Of a stretch of 9,897 bases of DNA, positions 5,424 through 9,897 are shown in pieces. How positions within the stretch are numbered: the stretch's first letter is position 1; each line of letters begins with the position of its first letter. The notes below the pieces were generated by a model that made no database searches, was not told the DNA's origin, and was given only the letters and a program-made list of their open reading frames with translations. A program made the position numbers and the translations under genes. The DNA is from a bacterium. Lineage in GTDB: Bacteria > Actinomycetota > Acidimicrobiia > Acidimicrobiales > CATQHL01. The stretch spans positions 1-9,897 of the forward strand of contig JAPONU010000187.1 in assembly GCA_026713745.1 (NCBI GenBank), written 5' to 3'.

Positions 5424-5989
5424 GCGGGCGCCTCCCGGGACGGCTCGGCCCAGTGGCGGACGTAGGCGCGCTGCTCGCGGGTGTGTGGCGAGACGGGATG
5501 GATGCAGCTCTTCTCCACGTCCAGCCACCATTCGGCGATCTGGGCCAGCGCCCCGTGGCCCGTGCGGCCGTGGCGCACCAGCCAGCAGCCGACGACGGTG
5601 CCGGTGCGGCCGATGCCGCCCCAGCAGTGCACGTAGACGTTCCTGCCGTCCGCCAATGCCTCGTCTATGGCGTCGAGGGTGTCTGCCATTTCCTGCGGGC
5701 TGCGCGGCAGGCTCATGTCGCGGATGGGATGTGGCTCGTGGGCGACCTCGATGCCGAGTCGGCCGGCTTCCTGCGCCGCCAGTCCGGCATAGGGCACCAG
5801 CCTGTCGCGCCGCTGGGTCAGGTCGATGAAGTGGTCGATGCCGGCCCCCAGCAGGGTTCGCAGCTTCTCCGTGGCCGCCTGGCGATACGGGGCGCCCGGA
5901 TACTCCCCTGCCAGGAACCGCCCCGGAACAACCCAGTACGTGTTCGCCAGCGGCCTGTCGGGCCGATCACTTCTGCGAGTTGTGTTCAT
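5420..5989 (-). CDS. dual-specificity/tyrosine-type protein phosphatase
   Basis: The 189-residue product carries the Cys-based phosphatase P-loop V-H-C122-W-G-G-I-G-R128-T-G, matching HCX5R(S/T). An upstream D91 in P-I-R-D-M-S-L-P is a good candidate for the general acid, and F-I-D-L-T near 54-58 is the usual strand before it. It most resembles compact dual-specificity or CDKN3-like phosphatases. No signal peptide or membrane segment is seen, so it should be cytoplasmic. The gene is joined to the ADP-ribosylglycohydrolase gene by a GTGA overlap, suggesting coupled expression and a shared pathway, possibly removal of both phosphate and ADP-ribose groups; the substrate is unknown. The ATG at 5989 is 42 bp from the PIN-toxin remnant. 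Confidence 0.9.
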   Translation of the reverse strand: MNTTRRSDRPDRPLANTYWVVPGRFLAGEYPGAPYRQAATEKLRTLLGAGIDHFIDLTQRRDRLVPYAGLAAQEAGRLGIEVAHEPHPIRDMSLPRSPQEMADTLDAIDEALADGRNVYVHCWGGIGRTGTVVGCWLVRHGRTGHGALAQIAEWWLDVEKSCIHPVSPHTREQRAYVRHWAEPSREAPA

Positions 5990-6031
5990 GTCGCCGGTGG
6001 CCCTCAGTCGTCGCCGGATCGCTCGGGGTGC

Positions 6032-6178
6032 TCAGTTGAGCACATCGATCGTGATGCCTCTTCCTAGCAGCGAGGGGAGTGGGTGTTCGCGCGAGGCGGG
6101 CGTCGAGGGTGAGCAGCGGTGCGTCGAGGGCTGCGGCCAGCGCCAGAATCGTGGCGTCGCCGGGCGGGCGTAGAGTTC
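6032..6178 (-). pseudogene. remnant of a PIN-domain (VapC-type) toxin, C-terminal end
   Basis: On the minus strand, one frame reads P-G-D-A-T-I-L-A-L-A-A-A-L-D-A-P-L-L-T-L-D-A-R-L-A-R, which is the C-terminal core of many VapC toxins (the acidic D of the G-D-A block and the D of T-L-D-A-R). Near 6065-6090 the sense moves to a second frame that ends L-L-G-R-G-I-T-I-D-V-L-N and a TGA at 6034-6032, a typical VapC tail. The 5' part (about 90 residues) is missing beyond 6178, where the EamA gene promoter and start now lie. A frameshift plus truncation make it a dead fragment. No antitoxin is seen nearby. Confidence 0.6.
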
Positions 6179-6182
6179 GGTG
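6171..6182 (+). promoter_or_regulatory. leaderless promoter -10 box for the permease gene
   Basis: TAGAGT (6171-6176) is followed by 6 nt and then GTG at 6183. No Shine-Dalgarno sequence is present. Together with the near-identical block at 7776-7801 this supports a start at 6183 and a leaderless transcript. Confidence 0.5.
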
Positions 6183-7145
6183 GTGAGCGAAGTGCCGCTG
6201 GTGGCGCCTGCCGCAACTGCGGTTGAGAGCCGCAGGGAGTTGTCGCTGGGGATTGCCGGGGCGACCCTGGCGGTGACGGCGTGGGGCACGTCGGGCATCA
6301 TCGTGCGGTTCATCGACATGGGCGCGTTCGCTCTGATGGCCTACCGGTTCCTGCTCTATGCGATCGTGATGGCGGTCGTGCTGGCGGCGCGGCGGACGCC
6401 CGTCACGCGGGCCGGCATGCGGCACTCGCTCTGGGGTGGCCTCTCCATGGCGGCGACGGCGGGTCTGTTCATCACGGCGGCGAAGTTCACGACCATCGCC
6501 AACGTCACGATCATGAACGCCCTGCACGTCGTGGTGGTGTCGGCGGTCTCGGCACTGTTCTTCGGCGAGCGGATGCGCCGGCGCGACGTCGCCCTGGCGG
6601 CGCTGGCCATGGGCGGTGTGGCGGTGGTGGCGCTCGGATCCTCCGGCAGCGAGAACTGGTCGCTCGGCGGGGACCTCGCCGCGGTCGGGGCACTGTTGGG
6701 CTGGTCGGTCTACTTCTTCGCCACGCGGCGCGCCCAGAGGCAGGTGTCGACCGAGGAGTACACGGTGTGTGTGGCGATCTATACCGGGGTGCTCGGCCTG
6801 CCGCTGGCGGCGCTGTTCGGCCACGACCTGTCGTGGCCCCGGGGCCAGGACTGGATGTGGCTGGTGGTGCTGGCCTTCGGGTTGGGGATCCTGGGCCACA
6901 ACGCCATGAACTGGTCTCTGCAGCACGTGCCCCTGTGGCTGGCGTCGACGCTGTCGCTGTTCACGCCGGTCGTGGCCTCGGCGCTCGCATGGCTGGTACT
7001 CGACGAGGCCCTCACCGCCCTGCAGATGATCGCCATGGCGCTGGTCGTGGTGTCCCTGGCGATGATCGTGCGCAACCAGTCGCGACCGCACAGCGGGGAG
7101 GCGCCCCTCACCGCAACCGCCAGGGCCGGCGGCGGCCCGACCTAG
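6183..7145 (+). CDS. EamA/DMT-superfamily permease
   Basis: The 320-residue product is an integral membrane protein with about ten hydrophobic segments in two similar halves, the layout of EamA (drug/metabolite transporter) permeases. Typical features are the first segment with A-W-G-T-S-G-I-I-V-R-F, the conserved Y-R-F-L-L, an F-F-G-E-R-M after the fourth segment, W-S-V-Y-F-F-A-T at the start of the second half, and L-S-L-F-T-P-V-V-A-S-A-L-A-W with the following L-D-E-A-L. It should export or import a small metabolite across the cytoplasmic membrane; the substrate cannot be read from sequence. I prefer the GTG at 6183 over the GTG at 6180 because it is 6 nt after the -10 box. It converges on the AhpD-like gene with 15 bp between. 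Confidence 0.9.
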   Translation: MSEVPLVAPAATAVESRRELSLGIAGATLAVTAWGTSGIIVRFIDMGAFALMAYRFLLYAIVMAVVLAARRTPVTRAGMRHSLWGGLSMAATAGLFITAAKFTTIANVTIMNALHVVVVSAVSALFFGERMRRRDVALAALAMGGVAVVALGSSGSENWSLGGDLAAVGALLGWSVYFFATRRAQRQVSTEEYTVCVAIYTGVLGLPLAALFGHDLSWPRGQDWMWLVVLAFGLGILGHNAMNWSLQHVPLWLASTLSLFTPVVASALAWLVLDEALTALQMIAMALVVVSLAMIVRNQSRPHSGEAPLTATARAGGGPT

Positions 7146-7160
7146 GCCGCCTGCTGTGGA

Positions 7161-7709
7161 TCAGTCGGGGATCCAGGACTCGGTCCGGACGCCGAGGCCG
7201 TCGGCGATGCGGTTGGCGTAGGCGTAGTAGCCGACCACCTCGACGATGTCGAGGATGTCACGGTCGGAGAAGCCGGCCGATCGCAGGGCGTCGGTATCGG
7301 CGTCGTCCACGGCACCCGGCGTCTTCGTCAGCTTCACCGCGAACCGCAGCATCGCCACCCGTTTCGGCGACAGCTCGGCGGCCCTCCAGTCCGCTTCGAT
7401 CGCGGCGAGGAGTTCGTCGTCCTTCATGACCCGGCGCAGACCGCGCCGATGGTGGACGACTCAATAGTGGCAGTCGTTCTCGAGGCTCACGACCAGGGCG
7501 ATGAGCTCTCGCTCGACCTTGCGGAGCGTCGCCGTGGGGGCCATGGCCGATTCGTACAGCGCCTGGTGTGCCGCCATGGAGCGGGGGTTCAGCGAGTGCA
7601 CGGCCAAGATGTTGTCGACCCGGCCGTAGGTGGGGTCCACGACCTGCGGGTGCATCTCGCCGAGTGCGCCGTCCCAGGAGTCGTCGGGAATGACCTTGAT
7701 GCGTGCCAT
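7161..7709 (-). CDS. AhpD-like carboxymuconolactone decarboxylase-family selenoprotein (Sec83, in-frame TGA)
   Basis: Read through the TGA at 7463-7461, this is one 182-residue protein of the peroxidase-related branch of the carboxymuconolactone decarboxylase/AhpD family. The N-terminal half has R-V-D-N-I-L-A-V-H-S-L-N-P-R-S-M-A-A-H and V-E-R-E-L-I-A-L-V-V-S; the C-terminal half has L-S-P-K-R-V-A-M-L, G-F-S-D-R-D-I-L-D-I-V and Y-A-N-R-I-A-D-G-L-G-V. The active site reads E68-x11-C80-H-Y-U83-x3-H87, which matches the AhpD pattern E-x11-C-x2-C-x3-H with TGA at the second, peroxidatic cysteine. The frame stays open on both sides and a SECIS-like hairpin follows the TGA (7449-7431). It should reduce peroxides or act as a thiol-selenol redox enzyme in the cytoplasm. 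Start: ATG at 7709 with GGGAG at 7724-7720. A conventional reading would give two fragments. Confidence 0.88.
7431..7463 (-). other. UGA(Sec) codon and bacterial SECIS-like hairpin
   Basis: On the minus strand, the TGA (7463-7461) is followed by CGGCGC (7448-7443), the loop GGTCT (7442-7438) and GCGCCG (7437-7432), a perfect 6-bp stem extended by a T-G wobble (7449/7431). The loop starts 18 nt after the TGA. This geometry and the GGUCU loop match the hairpin at 2748-2772 and the known fdhF element of E. coli. Confidence 0.8.
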
Positions 7710-7775
7710 GGCGCAGAGTCTCCCACGAGTCGGTGTGGGGTCCGGGTCGCTCGCCGCGCTGGTGTCGGGTAGTCC

Positions 7776-7787
7776 TAAAGTTCCGTA
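7776..7787 (+). promoter_or_regulatory. leaderless promoter -10 box for the leader ORF and dehydrogenase
   Basis: TAAAGT (7776-7781) is followed by 6 nt and a GTG at 7788. The 26-bp block 7776-7801 matches 6171-6196 at 21 of 26 positions, including the start codon. No Shine-Dalgarno sequence is present. Confidence 0.5.
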
Positions 7788-7868
7788 GTGAGCGAATCGC
7801 CTCCCGTCGAGTCCGGCGCAACGGCCGCCGGCACCACCACGGCGGCCGCGGACGACCCCAACTCGTGA
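7788..7868 (+). CDS. 26-residue leader ORF coupled to the dehydrogenase gene
   Basis: A GTG at 7788 placed 6 nt after a -10 box opens a 26-codon frame of low complexity (M-S-E-S-P-P-V, then T-A-A-G-T-T-T-A-A-A-D-D-P-N-S). It ends at the TGA 7866-7868, which overlaps the GTG of the dehydrogenase gene (GTGA, 7865-7868). The likely role is to bring ribosomes to the downstream start, since that start has no clear ribosome binding site. An alternative is that it is an N-terminal extension of the dehydrogenase separated by a frameshift or sequencing error. I do not recognise the peptide. Confidence 0.4.
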   Translation: MSESPPVESGATAAGTTTAAADDPNS

Positions 7869-8659
7869 AGCGGCGCGCCCGTTCCCTTCCGGACCGCTAC
7901 GGACCCTGGGCCCTGGTCGCCGGCGCCTCAGAAGGGCTCGGTGCTGCGTTTGCCTCCCAGCTCGCCGCACGGGGCATGCACCTGGTGCTGGTCGCGCGCC
8001 GCGGCCACCTGCTGGCCCAACTCGAAGAGCAGTTCACCACCGAGTATCAGGTGGAGGTTCGCTGCGTGGTGGGGGACCTGGCCGACCCCACGTTCGCAGA
8101 GACGCTGGCAGGCGCCGTCGCCGGGTTGGAGCTCGGCATCGTCATCTACAACGCGGCGTACACGGCGGTGGGCCCCTTCACCGAAGCCCCCGAGGAGGAG
8201 ATCGAACAGGTAGTCGATGTCAACGTGCTCGGGCCGCTGCGGGTACTGCGGGCCCTGGTGCCGGCCATGTGCGCCCGAGGCAGGGGCGCGGTGGTGCTGA
8301 TGTCGTCGCTCTCGGGCCTGCAGGGGACGCCCTTCATCTCCGTGTACGCGGCCAGCAAGGCGTTCAACATGATCCTCGCCGAGGGCCTCTGGTACGAGCT
8401 GCGAGCCCACGGCGTCGAAGTCGTCGCCTGCTGCGCCGGCGCGATGAGCACCCCGGGCTACATCAAGTCCTTCAACCGCGACGTGCCCGGCATGCTGTCG
8501 CCCGAGGAGGCGGCGCGCCGGACACTCGACGGGCTCGGCGGTGGACCGCGCCTGGTGCCGGGGGTGGTGAACCGGTTGACCGCCGTGCTCCTGGGTCGCC
8601 TCCTGCCCCGGCGGTGGGCGGTCCGGCTCATCGGCAGGAACACGAAGCACGTGACGTGA
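7865..8659 (+). CDS. short-chain dehydrogenase/reductase (SDR)
   Basis: The 264-residue product is a classical-type SDR, an NAD(P)-dependent oxidoreductase with a Rossmann fold. Nucleotide-binding G20-A-S-E-G-L-G26 is near the start, followed by V-A-R-R at 43-46 (basic residues that often favour NADPH) and G-D-L at 70-72. The structural motif is N96-A-A instead of the usual N-A-G. The catalytic tetrad is N120, S148, Y161 and K165 (Y-A-A-S-K). The substrate is unknown; the C-terminal stretch rich in L-L-G-R-L-L-P-R-R resembles SDRs acting on lipids or steroids, but this is weak. The GTG at 7865 is chosen because the fold begins just after it and because it overlaps the leader ORF stop. It converges on the F420-type gene with 13 bp between. 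Confidence 0.9.
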   Translation: MKRRARSLPDRYGPWALVAGASEGLGAAFASQLAARGMHLVLVARRGHLLAQLEEQFTTEYQVEVRCVVGDLADPTFAETLAGAVAGLELGIVIYNAAYTAVGPFTEAPEEEIEQVVDVNVLGPLRVLRALVPAMCARGRGAVVLMSSLSGLQGTPFISVYAASKAFNMILAEGLWYELRAHGVEVVACCAGAMSTPGYIKSFNRDVPGMLSPEEAARRTLDGLGGGPRLVPGVVNRLTAVLLGRLLPRRWAVRLIGRNTKHVT

Positions 8660-8672
8660 CCGCGGCGGTACC

Positions 8673-9578
8673 TCAGGCCAGCAGTGCGGGGGCCAGGATC
8701 CTCCAGCCTTCGGCTGTGGTGTCGGGGTCGGCGGCGAGGACCTGCACGCCGACGTGGTCGGCGCCGGCGTCGAGGTGTGCCTGGATCCGGGCGCTGATCT
8801 GCTCGACGGTGCCCCAGACGACGATGGCGTCGACGAGGCGATCCGACGGCCCGCCACCGGGCCCGCCGTCGATGTCGGCCTGGGTGAAGCCGAGTCGCAG
8901 CAGGTTGTTGGCGTAGTTGGGCAGCCCCAGGTAGATCGCCATGTTCTTGCGCGCCAACTCACGGGCCGCGCCGGCGTCGGTGTCGAGGATGACCATCTGC
9001 TCGGGGTACAGCGCCGCGTCGGGCCCCAAGGTCTCCCGGGCGAATGCGGTGTGTTCGGGCGGCACGAAGTAGGGGTGCGCACCGGCGGTCGCCGTTGCTG
9101 ACAGCTGCAGCATCTTGGGTCCGAGAGCGGCGAGCACCATCTCGGGCAGCTCCTCGGGCCCGTGGGCGAAGAACACCGCCTTGTGCATGCGTTCCAGGTA
9201 CTCGCGCATGTAGCTGAGGGGGCGGGAGTAGTCGTGTTTGCGCAGACCTGCCACGAGGTGCGCGTGGCTGACGCCGAGCCCCAGCAGGAATCGGCCTTCG
9301 AACGCCTCGGCCACAGTGCGCTGGGCGTTGGCCATCGTCATGGCGTCGCGGGCGTAGATGTTGGCGATGCCGGTGGCGACGGGGAGCGAGGTGGTGCCCG
9401 CCAGCAGCAGGGTGGCCATGACGAACGGGTCCCGCCCCACCGCCTCGGGGATCCAGATCGCCCCGTAGCCCAGTTCTTCCACCTCGGCGGCGAGTTCGGC
9501 CGCACGTGCGGACGGAATCTGGTCGAGCATCCCCGTCCAGATACCGATCGGCCCCAAGTCAATGCTGCCCATGCTCAT
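8673..9578 (-). CDS. LLM-class F420-dependent oxidoreductase, MSMEG_4141-like
   Basis: The 301-residue product is a luciferase-like (TIM-barrel) oxidoreductase, expected to use coenzyme F420. It matches the features I know for the MSMEG_4141 (TIGR03620) group: G-P-I-G-I-W-T-G at the start, E-E-L-G-Y-G-A-I-W-I-P-E-A-V-G-R-D-P-F, A-T-G-I-A-N-I-Y-A-R-D, G-R-F-L-L-G-L-G-V-S-H, L-A-A-L-G-P-K-M-L, G-A-H-P-Y-F-V-P-P-E-H-T, and the closing L-D-A-G-A-D-H-V-G-V-Q-V-L. The substrate is unknown. I chose the ATG at 9578 (M-S-M-G-S-I-D) because the domain begins there and a -10 box lies 7 nt upstream; an ATG two codons later is also possible, and the in-frame GTG at 9623 adds residues without homology. The gene is single and complete. 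Confidence 0.92.
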   Translation of the reverse strand: MSMGSIDLGPIGIWTGMLDQIPSARAAELAAEVEELGYGAIWIPEAVGRDPFVMATLLLAGTTSLPVATGIANIYARDAMTMANAQRTVAEAFEGRFLLGLGVSHAHLVAGLRKHDYSRPLSYMREYLERMHKAVFFAHGPEELPEMVLAALGPKMLQLSATATAGAHPYFVPPEHTAFARETLGPDAALYPEQMVILDTDAGAARELARKNMAIYLGLPNYANNLLRLGFTQADIDGGPGGGPSDRLVDAIVVWGTVEQISARIQAHLDAGADHVGVQVLAADPDTTAEGWRILAPALLA

Positions 9579-9591
9579 GGCCCGCAACCTA
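9579..9591 (-). promoter_or_regulatory. possible leaderless promoter of the F420-type oxidoreductase
   Basis: On the minus strand, TAGGTT (9591-9586) lies 7 nt before the ATG at 9578, with no Shine-Dalgarno sequence between. This is the same arrangement as at 1691, 6171 and 7776 on the plus strand. Confidence 0.4.
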
Positions 9592-9655
9592 CAGCCGCTG
9601 ACGGGGTGCCCGGCGCGCCACACGAGAACGCGGCAACGCGTGGCACACTGGAGCC

Positions 9656-9733
9656 ATGCAGTTCCTGCTGTTTGTCTTGCTCGCGTTCCTGCTGGTGCGG
9701 TGGCTCCGCCGGCGCCACCAATCCAGCGTCTAG
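9656..9733 (+). CDS. putative 25-residue single-pass membrane peptide
   Basis: An ATG at 9656 opens a 25-residue frame: a hydrophobic segment M-Q-F-L-L-F-V-L-L-A-F-L-L-V followed by a basic end (R-W-L-R-R-R-H), which fits a tiny inner-membrane protein with its C-terminus inside. A CACACT box sits 6 nt upstream at 9644-9649, echoing the leaderless layout elsewhere; GGAG at 9650-9653 is too close to serve as a ribosome binding site. It is divergent from the F420-type gene. It could also be a chance ORF. Confidence 0.35.
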   Translation: MQFLLFVLLAFLLVRWLRRRHQSSV

Positions 9734-9742
9734 CACCCTGAG

Positions 9743-9788
9743 CAGCCGGACCGGCGGCGGCTGAGCCGGCCCGCCCCCAGGCCGGCTC
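9743..9788. terminator. two adjacent GC-rich hairpins
   Basis: CAGCCG (9743-9748) pairs with CGGCTG (9758-9763), and GAGCCGGCC (9763-9771) pairs with GGCCGGCTC (9780-9788) around an 8-nt loop. They share G9763, so they may compete. No T tract follows on either strand. They come 9 bp after the stop of the small ORF and could end transcription from either side. I see no supported gene between 9789 and the window end. Confidence 0.4.
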
Positions 9789-9897
9789 CCGGGCAGGGGC
9801 ACCAGGCCTGAGGGTTTCGGCGTGTTGGGCGTAGCGGTGGAGCGCTCGGCCGGTGTCGAGGTCAGGACTCCTGTAGGCGCGCTCCCGGCCAGCGGAC

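Noticed and set aside
4574..5465. plus-strand open frames over the hydrolase gene
   Set aside because: Shadows of the minus-strand ADP-ribosylglycohydrolase, which has all its metal-binding motifs.
5967..7091. 374-codon open frame on the minus strand
   Set aside because: Mostly antisense to the EamA permease, rich in H, R and Q as GC-rich shadows are. Only its last part (about 6178-6065) is real signal, the PIN-toxin remnant.
1..9897. CRISPR array, tRNA or rRNA genes
   Set aside because: No regularly spaced identical repeats were seen, and no cloverleaf or rRNA-like sequence was recognised by eye on either strand.

Overview
This is a GC-rich chromosomal window from an actinobacterium. An Acidimicrobiia-like lineage is my best guess: there is an F420-type LLM oxidoreductase of the MSMEG_4141 kind, GTG and TTG starts are common, and several genes appear to be leaderless (a TANNNT box 6-7 nt before a GTG or ATG start). 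Taxonomy is inferred from these traits only.

The main result is that two genes which look broken by an in-frame TGA are best read as selenoprotein genes. The first (2320-3474, +) is a ResA/TlpA-like thioredoxin-fold protein whose TGA sits where the first active-site cysteine belongs (W-S-S-W-U-G-C). The second (7161-7709, -) is an AhpD-like carboxymuconolactone decarboxylase-family peroxidase whose TGA sits at the peroxidatic cysteine (C-H-Y-U). Each TGA is followed 20 or 18 nt later by a GC-rich hairpin with the identical apical loop GGUCU, the same loop as in the E. coli fdhF SECIS. No selenocysteine machinery genes (selA, selB, selC, selD) are in the window, so they must lie elsewhere.

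Layout. Positions 1-571 hold the C-terminal end of a DUF4143 ATPase-family protein and a decayed small ORF. Positions 788-1558 hold a Phd/YefM antitoxin and PIN toxin pair with a clear promoter and a TGTACA operator. Positions 1679-2267 hold a ribbon-helix-helix antitoxin and MazF toxin pair behind a palindromic operator. Positions 2320-3474 are the first selenoprotein. Positions 3492-3703 are a gene-free, repeat-rich stretch (terminator hairpin, 15-bp inverted repeat, three 23-bp degenerate tandem units). Positions 3758-4456 are a 5'-truncated second DUF4143 copy. On the minus strand, 5989-4482 is a translationally coupled pair: a dual-specificity-type phosphatase and an ADP-ribosylglycohydrolase. 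A frameshifted PIN-toxin remnant lies at 6178-6032. Then come an EamA-type permease (6183-7145, +), the second selenoprotein (7709-7161, -), a short-chain dehydrogenase behind a 26-codon leader ORF (7788-8659, +), an F420-type oxidoreductase (9578-8673, -) and a possible 25-residue membrane peptide (9656-9733, +).

The left half looks like an accessory region where toxin-antitoxin modules and DUF4143 genes come and go. The right half is mostly ordinary redox and transport genes in convergent and divergent single units. The two selenoproteins are both thiol/peroxide redox enzymes, but they are not in one operon.
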